From NCBI GenBank assembly GCA_002796205.1, contig PCWO01000003.1:1-7075 (forward strand): a stretch of DNA of 7,075 bases. The letters run 5' to 3'. A model generated the notes under the pieces. It did no database searches. It was not told the DNA's origin and worked only from the letters and a program-made list of their open reading frames with translations. The stretch is from Candidatus Liptonbacteria bacterium CG11_big_fil_rev_8_21_14_0_20_35_14 (lineage in GTDB: Bacteria > Patescibacteriota > Minisyncoccia > UBA6257 > XYB1-36-10). The translations under genes and the position numbers were made by a program. Position 1 is the first letter of the stretch; the number at the start of each line of letters is the position of its first letter. Below are positions 1-5,571 of the stretch, piece by piece.

Positions 1-99
1 TATATCTGTCAAAAAATTAGCCTCGGAAACAGAGGGCTGTATAAAAAATAAACTAACTCCAAGCAATACTCCTAAAATAAAAGAATAACGAGTTTTCAT
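1..99 (-). CDS. Partial secreted or membrane-anchored protein (N-terminus only)
   Basis: Reading the minus strand from the ATG at 99-97 gives 33 uninterrupted codons to the window edge. The product starts MKTRYSFILGVLLGVSLFFI and continues QPSVSEANFLTDI. This is a textbook Sec signal peptide: basic n-region (K2, R4), hydrophobic core at about residues 7-20, then a polar c-region with VSEA-N as a likely signal peptidase I site after residue 27. The mature protein lies outside the window, so its function cannot be assigned. No Shine-Dalgarno site is visible, but a plausible promoter sits 26-54 nt upstream (125-153), just past the end of the exonuclease gene, so it probably has its own transcript. 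The call as an exported protein's 5' end is fairly secure; the mature product is unknown. Confidence 0.7.
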   Translation of the reverse strand, partial: MKTRYSFILGVLLGVSLFFIQPSVSEANFLTDI

Positions 100-124
100 A
101 AATCTATATACTTAAATTAAAATA

Positions 125-153
125 ATGATATTTCACTTATAAATAACGAACAA
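125..153 (-). promoter_or_regulatory. Putative sigma70-type promoter for the partial secreted protein
   Basis: On the minus strand, TTGTTC (153-148) is followed after 17 nt by TATCAT (130-125), which matches TATAAT at five of six positions. The expected transcript start is near 118, about 19 nt ahead of the ATG at 99. The -35 box is only a half match. The position just beyond the stop codon of the upstream exonuclease gene fits a separate transcription unit. Confidence 0.4.
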
Positions 154-156
154 CTC

Positions 157-726
157 CTAAAAAAGGTTTTGTTGTATTATCATCTCTCCCTCATCAAAAG
201 ATAAATCAATCTGAATATTCTCTCCCGTAAACTTATCAGGCACCAATAAATATCCTCTTTTTTTTGCTAAATCATACAAATCTTTTGTCACCTTAACATC
301 CTGAATACAATAATCCTGCAACTCCTTCAATTTATCTTCTTTATAAAATTGTACAGCTTTCATACCATCCGCACTCTTTCCAATTCCTAGATTTACCGAG
401 GCCAATAAATCAAGCCCGATTCGCCTACCACTAGCCATCTCAATCTCGTCCAGTATATCCACTCTATGGATAGAAAATAAATCACAAGACACATATTTAT
501 CTAATATCGGCACATCAAAACGATTGGAGGCAAAACCGATAATCAACCCTACATTATTAAAAAACTCCGACAACTTATTAAAATCCTTCTCAAAAAAAGA
601 CAAATATTTATCCTTATCATACGAATAAATCCCCACGAACGACATATCTAGCATCCTTAAATTCTGTTGCCCACCTACATCGGCAAATGTATTTTTTGTT
701 TCTATATCTAATACTACTTTATCCAT
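157..726 (-). CDS. DEDDy 3'-5' exonuclease-like protein (RNase H-like fold) with C-terminal clamp-type motif
   Basis: A 189-residue protein of the DnaQ/RNase H-like exonuclease superfamily, closest in style to the stand-alone RNase_H_2/YprB-type domains. The metal-binding motifs are visible in order: ExoI D7-x-E9 (LDIET), ExoII N68-x-x-D71 (GFASNRFDVP), and ExoIII Y139-x-x-x-D143 (YCIQD), where the Tyr makes it DEDDy. The predicted activity is two-metal 3'-5' hydrolysis of DNA or RNA ends; the substrate is not known. The last five residues are QQNLF, matching the QxxLF pattern of bacterial beta-clamp ligands, so a replication or repair role is possible. I chose the ATG at 726-724. A TTG nine bases upstream is in frame, but ATG is the better start and neither has a Shine-Dalgarno site. 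No terminator is evident downstream. Family call strong, biological role inferred. Confidence 0.8.
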   Translation of the reverse strand: MDKVVLDIETKNTFADVGGQQNLRMLDMSFVGIYSYDKDKYLSFFEKDFNKLSEFFNNVGLIIGFASNRFDVPILDKYVSCDLFSIHRVDILDEIEMASGRRIGLDLLASVNLGIGKSADGMKAVQFYKEDKLKELQDYCIQDVKVTKDLYDLAKKRGYLLVPDKFTGENIQIDLSFDEGEMIIQQNLF

Positions 727-735
727 AATAAACAA

Positions 736-764
736 ACATTAACAAAAACTCATCCATTTATCAA
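736..764 (-). promoter_or_regulatory. Putative promoter of the exonuclease gene (shared 27-nt motif, copy A)
   Basis: On the minus strand, TTGATA (764-759, five of six matches to TTGACA) is followed after 17 nt by TAATGT (741-736), preceded by TGT as in an extended -10. The -10 is weak on its own. The case rests on near identity with the site upstream of the neighbouring membrane-protein gene (24 of 27 positions over 739-765). The predicted start falls only a few bases before the ATG at 726, implying a nearly leaderless mRNA. Confidence 0.4.
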
Positions 765-814
765 AAAGTATTAAAAAATATCATCATTTTTTTAAAAAAT
801 ATATTTTAGTATTT

Positions 815-849
815 AAATAAAAATCTCCCTAAAAATTTATTTAAGGAGA
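815..849 (-). terminator. Intrinsic terminator of the 88-residue membrane protein gene
   Basis: Positions 840-849 (TTTAAGGAGA) pair with 824-833 (TCTCCCTAAA) around a 6-nt loop, with one C-A mismatch in a 10-bp stem. On the minus strand the stem is followed directly by TTTTTATTT. It begins about 20 nt past the stop codon of the membrane-protein gene and separates it from the exonuclease gene. Confidence 0.65.
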
Positions 850-869
850 CAATTCTAATACAATTACAC

Positions 870-1136
870 TTAATATTCCATAAAGAAAGATGGAAGTGGA
901 CGTCTAATAATAGATAAAACCATATATGTCCAAAAACAAAAAAATACAATACCCAAAACAAATACAGCAACGAAAAATACTTCAAACAATACTAATCCAA
1001 TTCCTGAAATATCGTTAGGTATACCCACCATCGTATTAATAACTGAGTATGCCCTGTCTAATGTAATAAATAAAACAAAAAACCATCCATAAGCAAAAAA
1101 CAACTTTGTACGCCAAGGGTTACCGAAAAAGTTCAT
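870..1136 (-). CDS. Small two-helix membrane protein of unknown function
   Basis: An 88-residue, aromatic-rich hydrophobic protein that I do not recognise. Two membrane segments are visible: about residues 11-26 (KLFFAYGWFFVLFITL) and a long one at about 46-77, rich in Phe and Val. Basic residues sit at R9/K11 and R78/R79, so by the positive-inside rule both termini are probably cytoplasmic, with a short polar loop (residues 27-45) outside. The start is well supported: AGAGGTGG lies 4-5 nt before the ATG, one of only two clear Shine-Dalgarno sites in the window, suggesting efficient translation. It is a single-gene unit with promoter candidates upstream and a terminator downstream, divergent from ftsK. 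No conserved catalytic pattern is seen. A toxin, holin or accessory channel subunit cannot be excluded, but nothing supports these specifically. Confidence 0.7.
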   Translation of the reverse strand: MNFFGNPWRTKLFFAYGWFFVLFITLDRAYSVINTMVGIPNDISGIGLVLFEVFFVAVFVLGIVFFCFWTYMVLSIIRRPLPSFFMEY

Positions 1137-1207
1137 AATCCACCTCTATCTAATATAATTTAAACAACTATAACTATAATATTATACTTATCATTTTAAA
1201 ACAAATT

Positions 1208-1236
1208 AATTTACCAAAAACTTGTCCATTTATCAA
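1208..1236 (-). promoter_or_regulatory. Putative promoter of the membrane-protein gene (shared 27-nt motif, copy B)
   Basis: On the minus strand, TTGATA (1236-1231) is followed after exactly 17 nt by TAAATT (1213-1208), preceded by TGG, giving an extended -10. This site matches copy A at 739-765 at 24 of 27 positions (1211-1237). It predicts a leader of about 65 nt. Competing candidates lie closer to the gene: TTGTTT (1204-1199) with TATTAT (1181-1176) at 17 nt, and a perfect TATAAT (1186-1181) with a poor -35. Which is used cannot be decided from sequence. Confidence 0.4.
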
Positions 1237-1245
1237 ATATTTACA

Positions 1246-1392
1246 AAATCATCTAAGTTATTTTTAAAAAGCCTTTCGCAGGTTAATTTTGCTTTGGTCT
1301 TCCCCAAGGGAAGAAAATTAACCGAGAACGAGGCACCGCCCCTCGCTGGAAGGGGCGAGTGCCGTGTTTTTTAAAAATAACTTAGATGATTT
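1246..1392. repeat. 147-bp inverted-repeat element with GC-rich structured core (MITE-like or RNA element)
   Basis: The arms 1246-1270 and 1368-1392 are perfect 25-nt inverted repeats (each containing ATCATCTAAGTTATTTTTAA or its complement). Similarity resumes outside them: ATATTTACAAAA (1237-1248) has its exact complement at 1401-1412, offset by about 9 extra bases on the right. The 96-nt core (1271-1366) is about 55% G+C by hand count, in AT-rich surroundings. It holds two hairpins: GGTTAATTT (1281-1289) with AAATTAACC (1315-1323), capped by TCTTCCC-CAA-GGGAAGA, and a strong second stem at 1332-1363. As RNA or extruded DNA the whole folds as a long stem with a three-way junction. No ORF is contained and no clear target-site duplication is seen. 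It could be a MITE, a structured non-coding RNA, or a roadblock between the divergent promoters. The structure is certain; the interpretation is open. Confidence 0.7.
1332..1372 (+). terminator. Strong hairpin with T-run inside the inverted-repeat element
   Basis: GGCAC-CGCCCCT (1332-1343) pairs with AGGGGCG (1351-1357) and GTGCC (1359-1363) through a 12-bp, mostly GC stem with a single bulged A at 1358 and a 7-nt loop. It is followed by GTG and six T (1367-1372), the form of an intrinsic terminator on the plus strand. No plus-strand gene lies upstream within reach. It may end a short non-coding RNA (a TTTACA at 1240-1245 and TTTAAA at 1263-1268, 17 nt apart, could start one) or block read-through into ftsK. 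Confidence 0.5.
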
Positions 1393-1402
1393 AAAACTGT
1401 TT

Positions 1403-1430
1403 TTGTAAATATGGTTATGTTTTTTAAATA
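1403..1430 (+). promoter_or_regulatory. Putative ftsK promoter
   Basis: TTGTAA (1403-1408) is followed after 16 nt by TAAATA (1425-1430); TATAAA at 1429-1434 is an alternative -10 with too wide a spacing. It lies just outside the right arm of the inverted-repeat element, and its -35 falls within the outer ATATTTACAAAA repeat. It mirrors the minus-strand promoter on the other side. Confidence 0.35.
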
Positions 1431-1488
1431 TAAATAATTAATCTCTTTGTTTTGTCTTCAAAACTCTATTAATATATACTGTAAGCAA

Positions 1489-3600
1489 ATGGGCCGAAAG
1501 AAAAAACATATAACAAACGAGGAATCGGGAGGAAAAACGGAATGGAGCTTTCTTCACCCCGATACTAAAAAAAGCATACTGGCTATTATTTTTTTTGCCA
1601 TCTCTTTAATATTTACCTTATCAGCCTTTGGTTCATCTGGTCCGGCCGGTAATTTAATGTATAAAGGTTTAAATAGTTTATTTGGTATTGGCTATTATCT
1701 CCTTCCTATAATTTCAATAATAATAGCTCTAGGGTTAATCATAGCCGATCAAAAAAAACCTGTTACTAGAACCCTAATCGGCGGATTTCTTTTTGTAGTT
1801 TCCGGTCTTGGTTTGCTTGATATTATATCCGAAGCCAGTGGTGGTATAATTGGCTCTCTTTTAGGCGGTATAGAACTGGCCTTCGGCTATACCGGTGGGG
1901 TTATTATAACTCTAACTATTGTTTTAGCCTCCCTTCTTATAACCCTAAATCTCCCCCTACAAATAAAGAAAAAAAATAAGAAAGAAGAAGTTTTAAATTC
2001 CGGCTTAACCGACAAAGAAATCCAAAGAATCAATAAAATAGAGAAAGAAAATAATGAAATAGAAGAAGAAAGTAATGAAAAAGAAGATGATCTAAATATT
2101 AAAGATGTCTCAAATATTATTCCAACCTTAAAACCTATAAAAAAAATAGACTTTAAAAATTATACCCCTCCTCCATTATCTCTTTTAAAATCATCCAACG
2201 AAAAAGCTACCGCCGGCGATTTAAGAGCCAACGCTAATATTATTAAAAGAACCTTTGAAAGTTTTAATATCCCGGTTGAAATGGGCGAAATAAATATCGG
2301 ACCCAAAGTTACACGCTATACTCTAAAACCCGCCGAAGGAGTTAAACTTTCAAAAATTGTTGCTCTAAACCAAGATCTATCTCTCGCCCTAGCCGCCCAC
2401 CCCGTTAGAATAGAGGCTCCAATTCCAGGCAAGTCTCTGGTTGGCATTGAGGTTCCAAACAAAACCGCCGCCACCGTCAGACTTCGAAATCTTCTTGAAG
2501 TTGCCGAATTTAACAACAATGAACTTCTTAGTGTCATTTTAGGACGCGACGTTACCGGGGAACCTATTAGCGAAGATATTTCTAAAATGCCTCACATGCT
2601 GGTAGCTGGCGCTACCGGTAGTGGAAAGTCAGTGACTATCCACACTATTCTTATTTCTCTTTTATATAAAAATTCCCCCGAAACCCTAAGACTTATTCTC
2701 ATAGACCCAAAAAGAGTTGAGCTTTCTGTTTACCAAGGCATTCCCCATCTGGTTGCTCCCGTTATTACTCAAAACAAAAAAGCTATTGGCGTCTTCCGTT
2801 GGGCTATTAACGAAATGGAAAAACGCTATCAAATTCTGGAAGAAATTGGCGCGCGCGACATAATGAGTTACAACGAAAAAATAACTAAGAAAAAAGATTC
2901 TGAAATAATGCCTTTTATAGTTATTGTGGTTGATGAATTGGCCGACCTTATGTCCTCATACGGCAAAGAAGTAGAGGGCTATATTGTGCGTATCGCCCAA
3001 ATGGCTCGGGCTGTCGGTATTCACCTTATTTTAGCTACTCAAAGACCCTCCGTTGAAGTTATTACCGGTCTTATAAAAGCCAACATCACTACCCGCCTGG
3101 CGCTAAAAGTAGCTAGCCAAATAGACTCCAGAACTATTATAGACACCGCTGGCGCCGAAAAACTTTTAGGGGGTGGCGATACTCTTCTCATTAGTCAAAA
3201 ACAAAGTAAGCCTCTCCGTATCCAAGGTTCCCTCGTTACCGAAGAAGAAATAAGCGCCGTTACTAAATTTATTAGAGACCACAACCAAGAAATTCTAGCC
3301 GACATGCAGGCCGGCGAAACCCCTCAATTTGAGGCCCATAAAGAAGAACATAAAAATAATATATTTGATCAATTTGCTGAAGCCGGTTCAGAGGATGATA
3401 TGCTGGAAGATGCTATTGAAACAGTTAGAATTGCCCAAAAAGCCTCCGCCTCACTTCTGCAAAGAAGACTTAAAGTAGGTTATGCTAGAGCGGCTCGTCT
3501 ACTTGATATTATGGAAGAAAAAGGCATAATAGGGCCAGGCGAAGGTGCTAAACCTCGCGAGGTTTATATAGAATCAATTGGCGACGAAATAGAGGCCTAA
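1489..3600 (+). CDS. ftsK: DNA translocase FtsK
   Basis: A septum-anchored, ATP-driven double-stranded DNA pump that clears chromosome termini during division. With the ATG at 1489 the protein has 703 residues. Four membrane helices lie at about 31-47, 66-86, 96-112 and 137-156. A short charged linker rich in Glu, Lys and Asn follows (about 160-220), far shorter than in E. coli FtsK. The motor carries the alpha/beta domains with FtsK signatures: Walker A GATGSGKS (374-381), LIDPKRVEL (404-412), Walker B IVIVVDELADLM with D482/E483, and ATQRPSVEVITG (516-527). A winged-helix gamma domain (about 647-683, QRRLKVGYARAARL) reads DNA polarity sequences. A TTG at 1447 would add 14 residues; the ATG giving MGRKKK is the better start. 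No clear Shine-Dalgarno site. The next gene follows after 23 nt, so co-transcription is likely. Confidence 0.95.
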   Translation: MGRKKKHITNEESGGKTEWSFLHPDTKKSILAIIFFAISLIFTLSAFGSSGPAGNLMYKGLNSLFGIGYYLLPIISIIIALGLIIADQKKPVTRTLIGGFLFVVSGLGLLDIISEASGGIIGSLLGGIELAFGYTGGVIITLTIVLASLLITLNLPLQIKKKNKKEEVLNSGLTDKEIQRINKIEKENNEIEEESNEKEDDLNIKDVSNIIPTLKPIKKIDFKNYTPPPLSLLKSSNEKATAGDLRANANIIKRTFESFNIPVEMGEINIGPKVTRYTLKPAEGVKLSKIVALNQDLSLALAAHPVRIEAPIPGKSLVGIEVPNKTAATVRLRNLLEVAEFNNNELLSVILGRDVTGEPISEDISKMPHMLVAGATGSGKSVTIHTILISLLYKNSPETLRLILIDPKRVELSVYQGIPHLVAPVITQNKKAIGVFRWAINEMEKRYQILEEIGARDIMSYNEKITKKKDSEIMPFIVIVVDELADLMSSYGKEVEGYIVRIAQMARAVGIHLILATQRPSVEVITGLIKANITTRLALKVASQIDSRTIIDTAGAEKLLGGGDTLLISQKQSKPLRIQGSLVTEEEISAVTKFIRDHNQEILADMQAGETPQFEAHKEEHKNNIFDQFAEAGSEDDMLEDAIETVRIAQKASASLLQRRLKVGYARAARLLDIMEEKGIIGPGEGAKPREVYIESIGDEIEA

Positions 3601-3623
3601 AAACGCCAGACCATCTCAACTTT

Positions 3624-4289
3624 ATGGATAAACAATTTAAAGACATAATTATAGAAGCCATAGAGCAAAATGGAACCAATCTAGGCAAACTAGCTGAATC
3701 AAGTCGCATACCTCAAAGATATCTTGAATTAATAATCCGAGGTGAAAATTCCTATCTACCAGCTGCTCCCTATATTCACGGCTATATAATCAGATTGGCT
3801 CATAATCTAGAACTAGACGGCGAACTTCTTTGGGAGCTTTATAAAAAAGAAAATTCCATTAAAATATCCGGCGGCCATGATAAACTTCCCTCTAATAGAT
3901 TTTCTATTCAAAATAATTCAAATACAAAAATGTTTGTTATCGGAGGTATCGCTCTATTAGCTCTTATATATATAGTATTTAAATTTAATGATTTATTTAG
4001 CAGTCCATCTTTAACTATTTTAGATCCAAATCAAGAAAGCGTCACCACCTCATCTAAAATTTACACCATTATTGGTAGCACTAAAAATGAAATTAAAATA
4101 ACTATCAACGAAGAATTAATAGATTTAGACGAGAATAACGGCTTTCAAAAAGAGGTTCTACTTGAGCCAGGCCTTAATACTTTTAAAATAAAAGCCTCTA
4201 AATTTTTAGGCGGAACCTCTGAAATAATTAGACAAATTATTTTTGAAGAAGCCAGTAAAATAATAAAAACTCCCGACCCCACCGAATAA
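3624..4289 (+). CDS. RodZ-like membrane-anchored helix-turn-helix protein
   Basis: A 221-residue bitopic protein. Residues about 1-75 form a RodZ-type HTH domain; the stretch SYLPAAPYIHGYIIRLAHNL followed by ELD (43-65) closely follows the RodZ family pattern of LPA-x-x-Y-x-x-G-x-x-x-x-x-A-x-x-L-x-LD. A polar linker (76-102) leads to one membrane helix (103-120) and an extracytoplasmic beta-rich domain (about 128-210) resembling bacterial Ig-like or glucodextranase-B-type modules. RodZ links MreB to the cell wall in rods. Whether this protein partners MreB is unknown, since the HTH of RodZ-like proteins binds protein rather than DNA in the characterised case. It is shorter than E. coli RodZ. 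The gene sits between ftsK (23 nt) and recA (43 nt) on the same strand, probably one operon. Eleven further in-frame codons follow its TAA, suggesting a recently shortened C-terminus. Confidence 0.8.
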   Translation: MDKQFKDIIIEAIEQNGTNLGKLAESSRIPQRYLELIIRGENSYLPAAPYIHGYIIRLAHNLELDGELLWELYKKENSIKISGGHDKLPSNRFSIQNNSNTKMFVIGGIALLALIYIVFKFNDLFSSPSLTILDPNQESVTTSSKIYTIIGSTKNEIKITINEELIDLDENNGFQKEVLLEPGLNTFKIKASKFLGGTSEIIRQIIFEEASKIIKTPDPTE

Positions 4290-4309
4290 AATCTTGAGGA
4301 AATTGATAA

Positions 4310-4315
4310 TATAAT
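4310..4315 (+). promoter_or_regulatory. Possible -10 box for a recA-specific promoter
   Basis: A perfect TATAAT lies 17 nt upstream of the recA ATG, in the spacer after the RodZ-like gene. No credible -35 is found at 16-18 nt and there is no extended TGN. AT-rich DNA yields such hexamers by chance, and the same bases are part of the in-frame tail that follows the RodZ-like stop codon. No inverted repeat resembling a LexA operator is visible beside it. Confidence 0.2.
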
Positions 4316-4332
4316 TAAAGAATAATAAAAAA

Positions 4333-5340
4333 ATGCCAATTAAAAAAGATGAAAATTTAAAACCAAGTATAGAATCCCTCCTTTCCGATCTCCAAAGTAA
4401 ATTTGGAGAAGGCGCTATAATGACTTTAGGAGACACTAAAAAAGTAAATGTAGACACTATCTCAACCGGCTCATTTTCCCTAGATATTGCTCTCGGTGTA
4501 AATGGTCTACCTAAAGGCAGAATTGTAGAAATATTCGGTCCCGAAAGTTCAGGTAAAACTACCCTGGCTCTAAACGTAGTCGCCCAAGCTCAAAAAAAGG
4601 GAGGTCTAGCTGCCTATATTGATGCCGAGCATGCTATGGACCCAGACTACGCTAAAAAACTTGGTGTTAAAATAAATGAACTTTTAATTTCTCAACCCGA
4701 TAACGGCGAGGAGGCTCTAAATATTTTAGAATCTCTGGTTCGGTCAAAAGCTATTGATATTGTCGTTGTAGATTCAGTGGCCGCTCTAACTCCTAGAGTC
4801 GAGATTGAAGGCGAAATGGGCGCTCAATTTATCGGACTTCAGGCTCGCATGATGAGTCAAGCCTTAAGAAAATTAACAGCCATTACCGCTCAATCCGGTA
4901 CTCTAATTATTTTTATTAACCAACTTCGTGAAAAAATAGGCGTTATGTTTGGTTCCCCCGAAACAACCCCCGGCGGCCGAGCTTTAAAATTTTATTCCTC
5001 GGTCAGAATAGATGTTCGTCGCATCGCTCAAATAAAAAAGGGAGACGAAGTTGTCGGTAGTCAAGTTAAAGCTAAAGTTGTCAAAAACAAAGTTGCTCCT
5101 CCATTTAAAGTAGCCGAATTTATGATTATGTGGGGCGATGGTATTTCCTACGAAGCCGATGTTCTCACCGCCTCTATAAAATACGGCGTTGTTAAAAAAG
5201 CTGGCGCCTCAATCTCCTACAACGACCATCGCATCGCTGTCGGATTTGATAACGCTAAAAACATTCTTAAAGAAGATAAAAAACTTCTTAAAGATATAGA
5301 AAAAGAAACGCTTGCTAAAATAAAAGAAAAATCCGAGTAA
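4333..5340 (+). CDS. recA: Recombinase RecA
   Basis: The ATP-dependent strand-exchange protein of homologous recombination, which forms a filament on single-stranded DNA. At 335 residues it is full length except for a short C-terminal tail. Visible family landmarks are Walker A GPESSGKT (69-76), IDAEHAMDP with the catalytic-type E99, Walker B IVVVDSVAALTP (143-154), loop L1 EIEGEMG (157-163) followed by ARMMSQALRKL, INQLREKIGVMFG (195-207) with the ATP-sensing Q197, and loop L2 region SPETTPGGRALKFY (208-221). The C-terminus ends in a Lys/Glu-mixed tail instead of E. coli's strongly acidic one, so that autoregulatory tail appears reduced. No intein. No Shine-Dalgarno site is seen; the start matches the family N-terminus. 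The last codons form the left arm of the terminator. No lexA or recX lies nearby in the window. Confidence 0.98.
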   Translation: MPIKKDENLKPSIESLLSDLQSKFGEGAIMTLGDTKKVNVDTISTGSFSLDIALGVNGLPKGRIVEIFGPESSGKTTLALNVVAQAQKKGGLAAYIDAEHAMDPDYAKKLGVKINELLISQPDNGEEALNILESLVRSKAIDIVVVDSVAALTPRVEIEGEMGAQFIGLQARMMSQALRKLTAITAQSGTLIIFINQLREKIGVMFGSPETTPGGRALKFYSSVRIDVRRIAQIKKGDEVVGSQVKAKVVKNKVAPPFKVAEFMIMWGDGISYEADVLTASIKYGVVKKAGASISYNDHRIAVGFDNAKNILKEDKKLLKDIEKETLAKIKEKSE

Positions 5341-5358
5341 TATCGGATTTTTTATTTT
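5327..5358 (+). terminator. recA terminator, bidirectional, shared with the convergent folD operon
   Basis: AAAAATCCGA (5327-5336) and TCGGATTTTT (5343-5352) form a perfect 10-bp stem with loop GTAATA, followed by T-rich sequence. The left arm lies in the final recA codons and the loop includes the stop codon. On the minus strand the same hairpin is followed by TTTTTCTTTTATTTT, so it also ends the operon whose last stop is at 5357-5359. One structure thus separates two converging units only 16 nt apart. Confidence 0.8.
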
Positions 5359-5557
5359 ACAAAAGCTTTCTTCTTAAAAAATGTAAAGTGGCATCAATTC
5401 CTTTAAATCTAACATCTAAAGGAATAATATTTTCAATTAAAAATCTTAACTCGTTAGAAACATTTTCAATATCTCCATTATCATTTATATATATAGAATT
5501 ATAATGAGTTTCCATCTCGTTAAGAAGATGACTAAATCTAGACTTATCCTCTTCCAT
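5357..5557 (-). CDS. 66-residue hypothetical protein, last gene of the glyA-folD operon
   Basis: A small soluble, charged protein that I do not recognise. It has no membrane segment, Cys or obvious nucleic-acid motif. The N-terminal 20 residues look helical and acidic (MEEDKSRFSHLLNEMETHYN), a central acidic stretch follows (YINDNGDIENVSNEL), and the C-terminus is basic and hydrophobic (FLRRKLL). It is probably a real gene: a perfect AGGAGGT (5571-5565) lies 7 nt before the ATG, overlapping the folD stop codon, which indicates translational coupling to folD. The stop codon sits at the edge of the shared terminator. Its place in the folate operon may be incidental, as no feature links it to one-carbon chemistry. 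Confidence 0.65.
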   Translation of the reverse strand: MEEDKSRFSHLLNEMETHYNSIYINDNGDIENVSNELRFLIENIIPLDVRFKGIDATLHFLRRKLL

Positions 5558-5564
5558 TTAATTT

Positions 5565-5571
5565 ACCTCCT
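5565..5571 (-). promoter_or_regulatory. Strong Shine-Dalgarno overlapping the folD stop codon
   Basis: The minus strand reads TAGGAGGTAAATTAAATG: the folD stop TAG (5572-5570) is shared with the AGGAGGT site that serves the 66-residue ORF starting at 5557. Ribosomes finishing folD would end on this site, so the small ORF is likely translated in step with folD. It is the best ribosome-binding site in the window. Confidence 0.8.

Noticed and set aside
727..735. TTG start for the exonuclease
   Set aside because: It adds only three residues; the ATG at 726 is a better start codon and sits just before the conserved ExoI strand.
1246..1392. CRISPR array or tRNA in the structured intergenic element
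   Set aside because: Only two inverted, not direct, repeats and no spacers. The hairpins do not fit tRNA arm lengths and no CCA-proximal acceptor stem is present.
1447..1488. TTG start extending FtsK by 14 residues
   Set aside because: The extension is not FtsK-like, lacks a ribosome site, and the ATG at 1489 gives a typical basic N-terminus (MGRKKK).
2316..2537. Minus-strand ORF opposite ftsK
   Set aside because: Lies wholly inside the conserved FtsK motor coding region; its Arg/Ser-rich translation looks like an antisense shadow and has no ribosome site.
4290..4332. LexA/SOS operator upstream of recA
   Set aside because: No palindrome resembling a GAAC-N4-GTTC or CTG-N10-CAG box is visible in the short spacer.
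4145..4457. Two overlapping minus-strand ORFs opposite the RodZ-like gene and the recA start
   Set aside because: Antisense to well-supported genes; their Phe/Ile-rich translations reflect AT-rich codons and show no recognisable motif.
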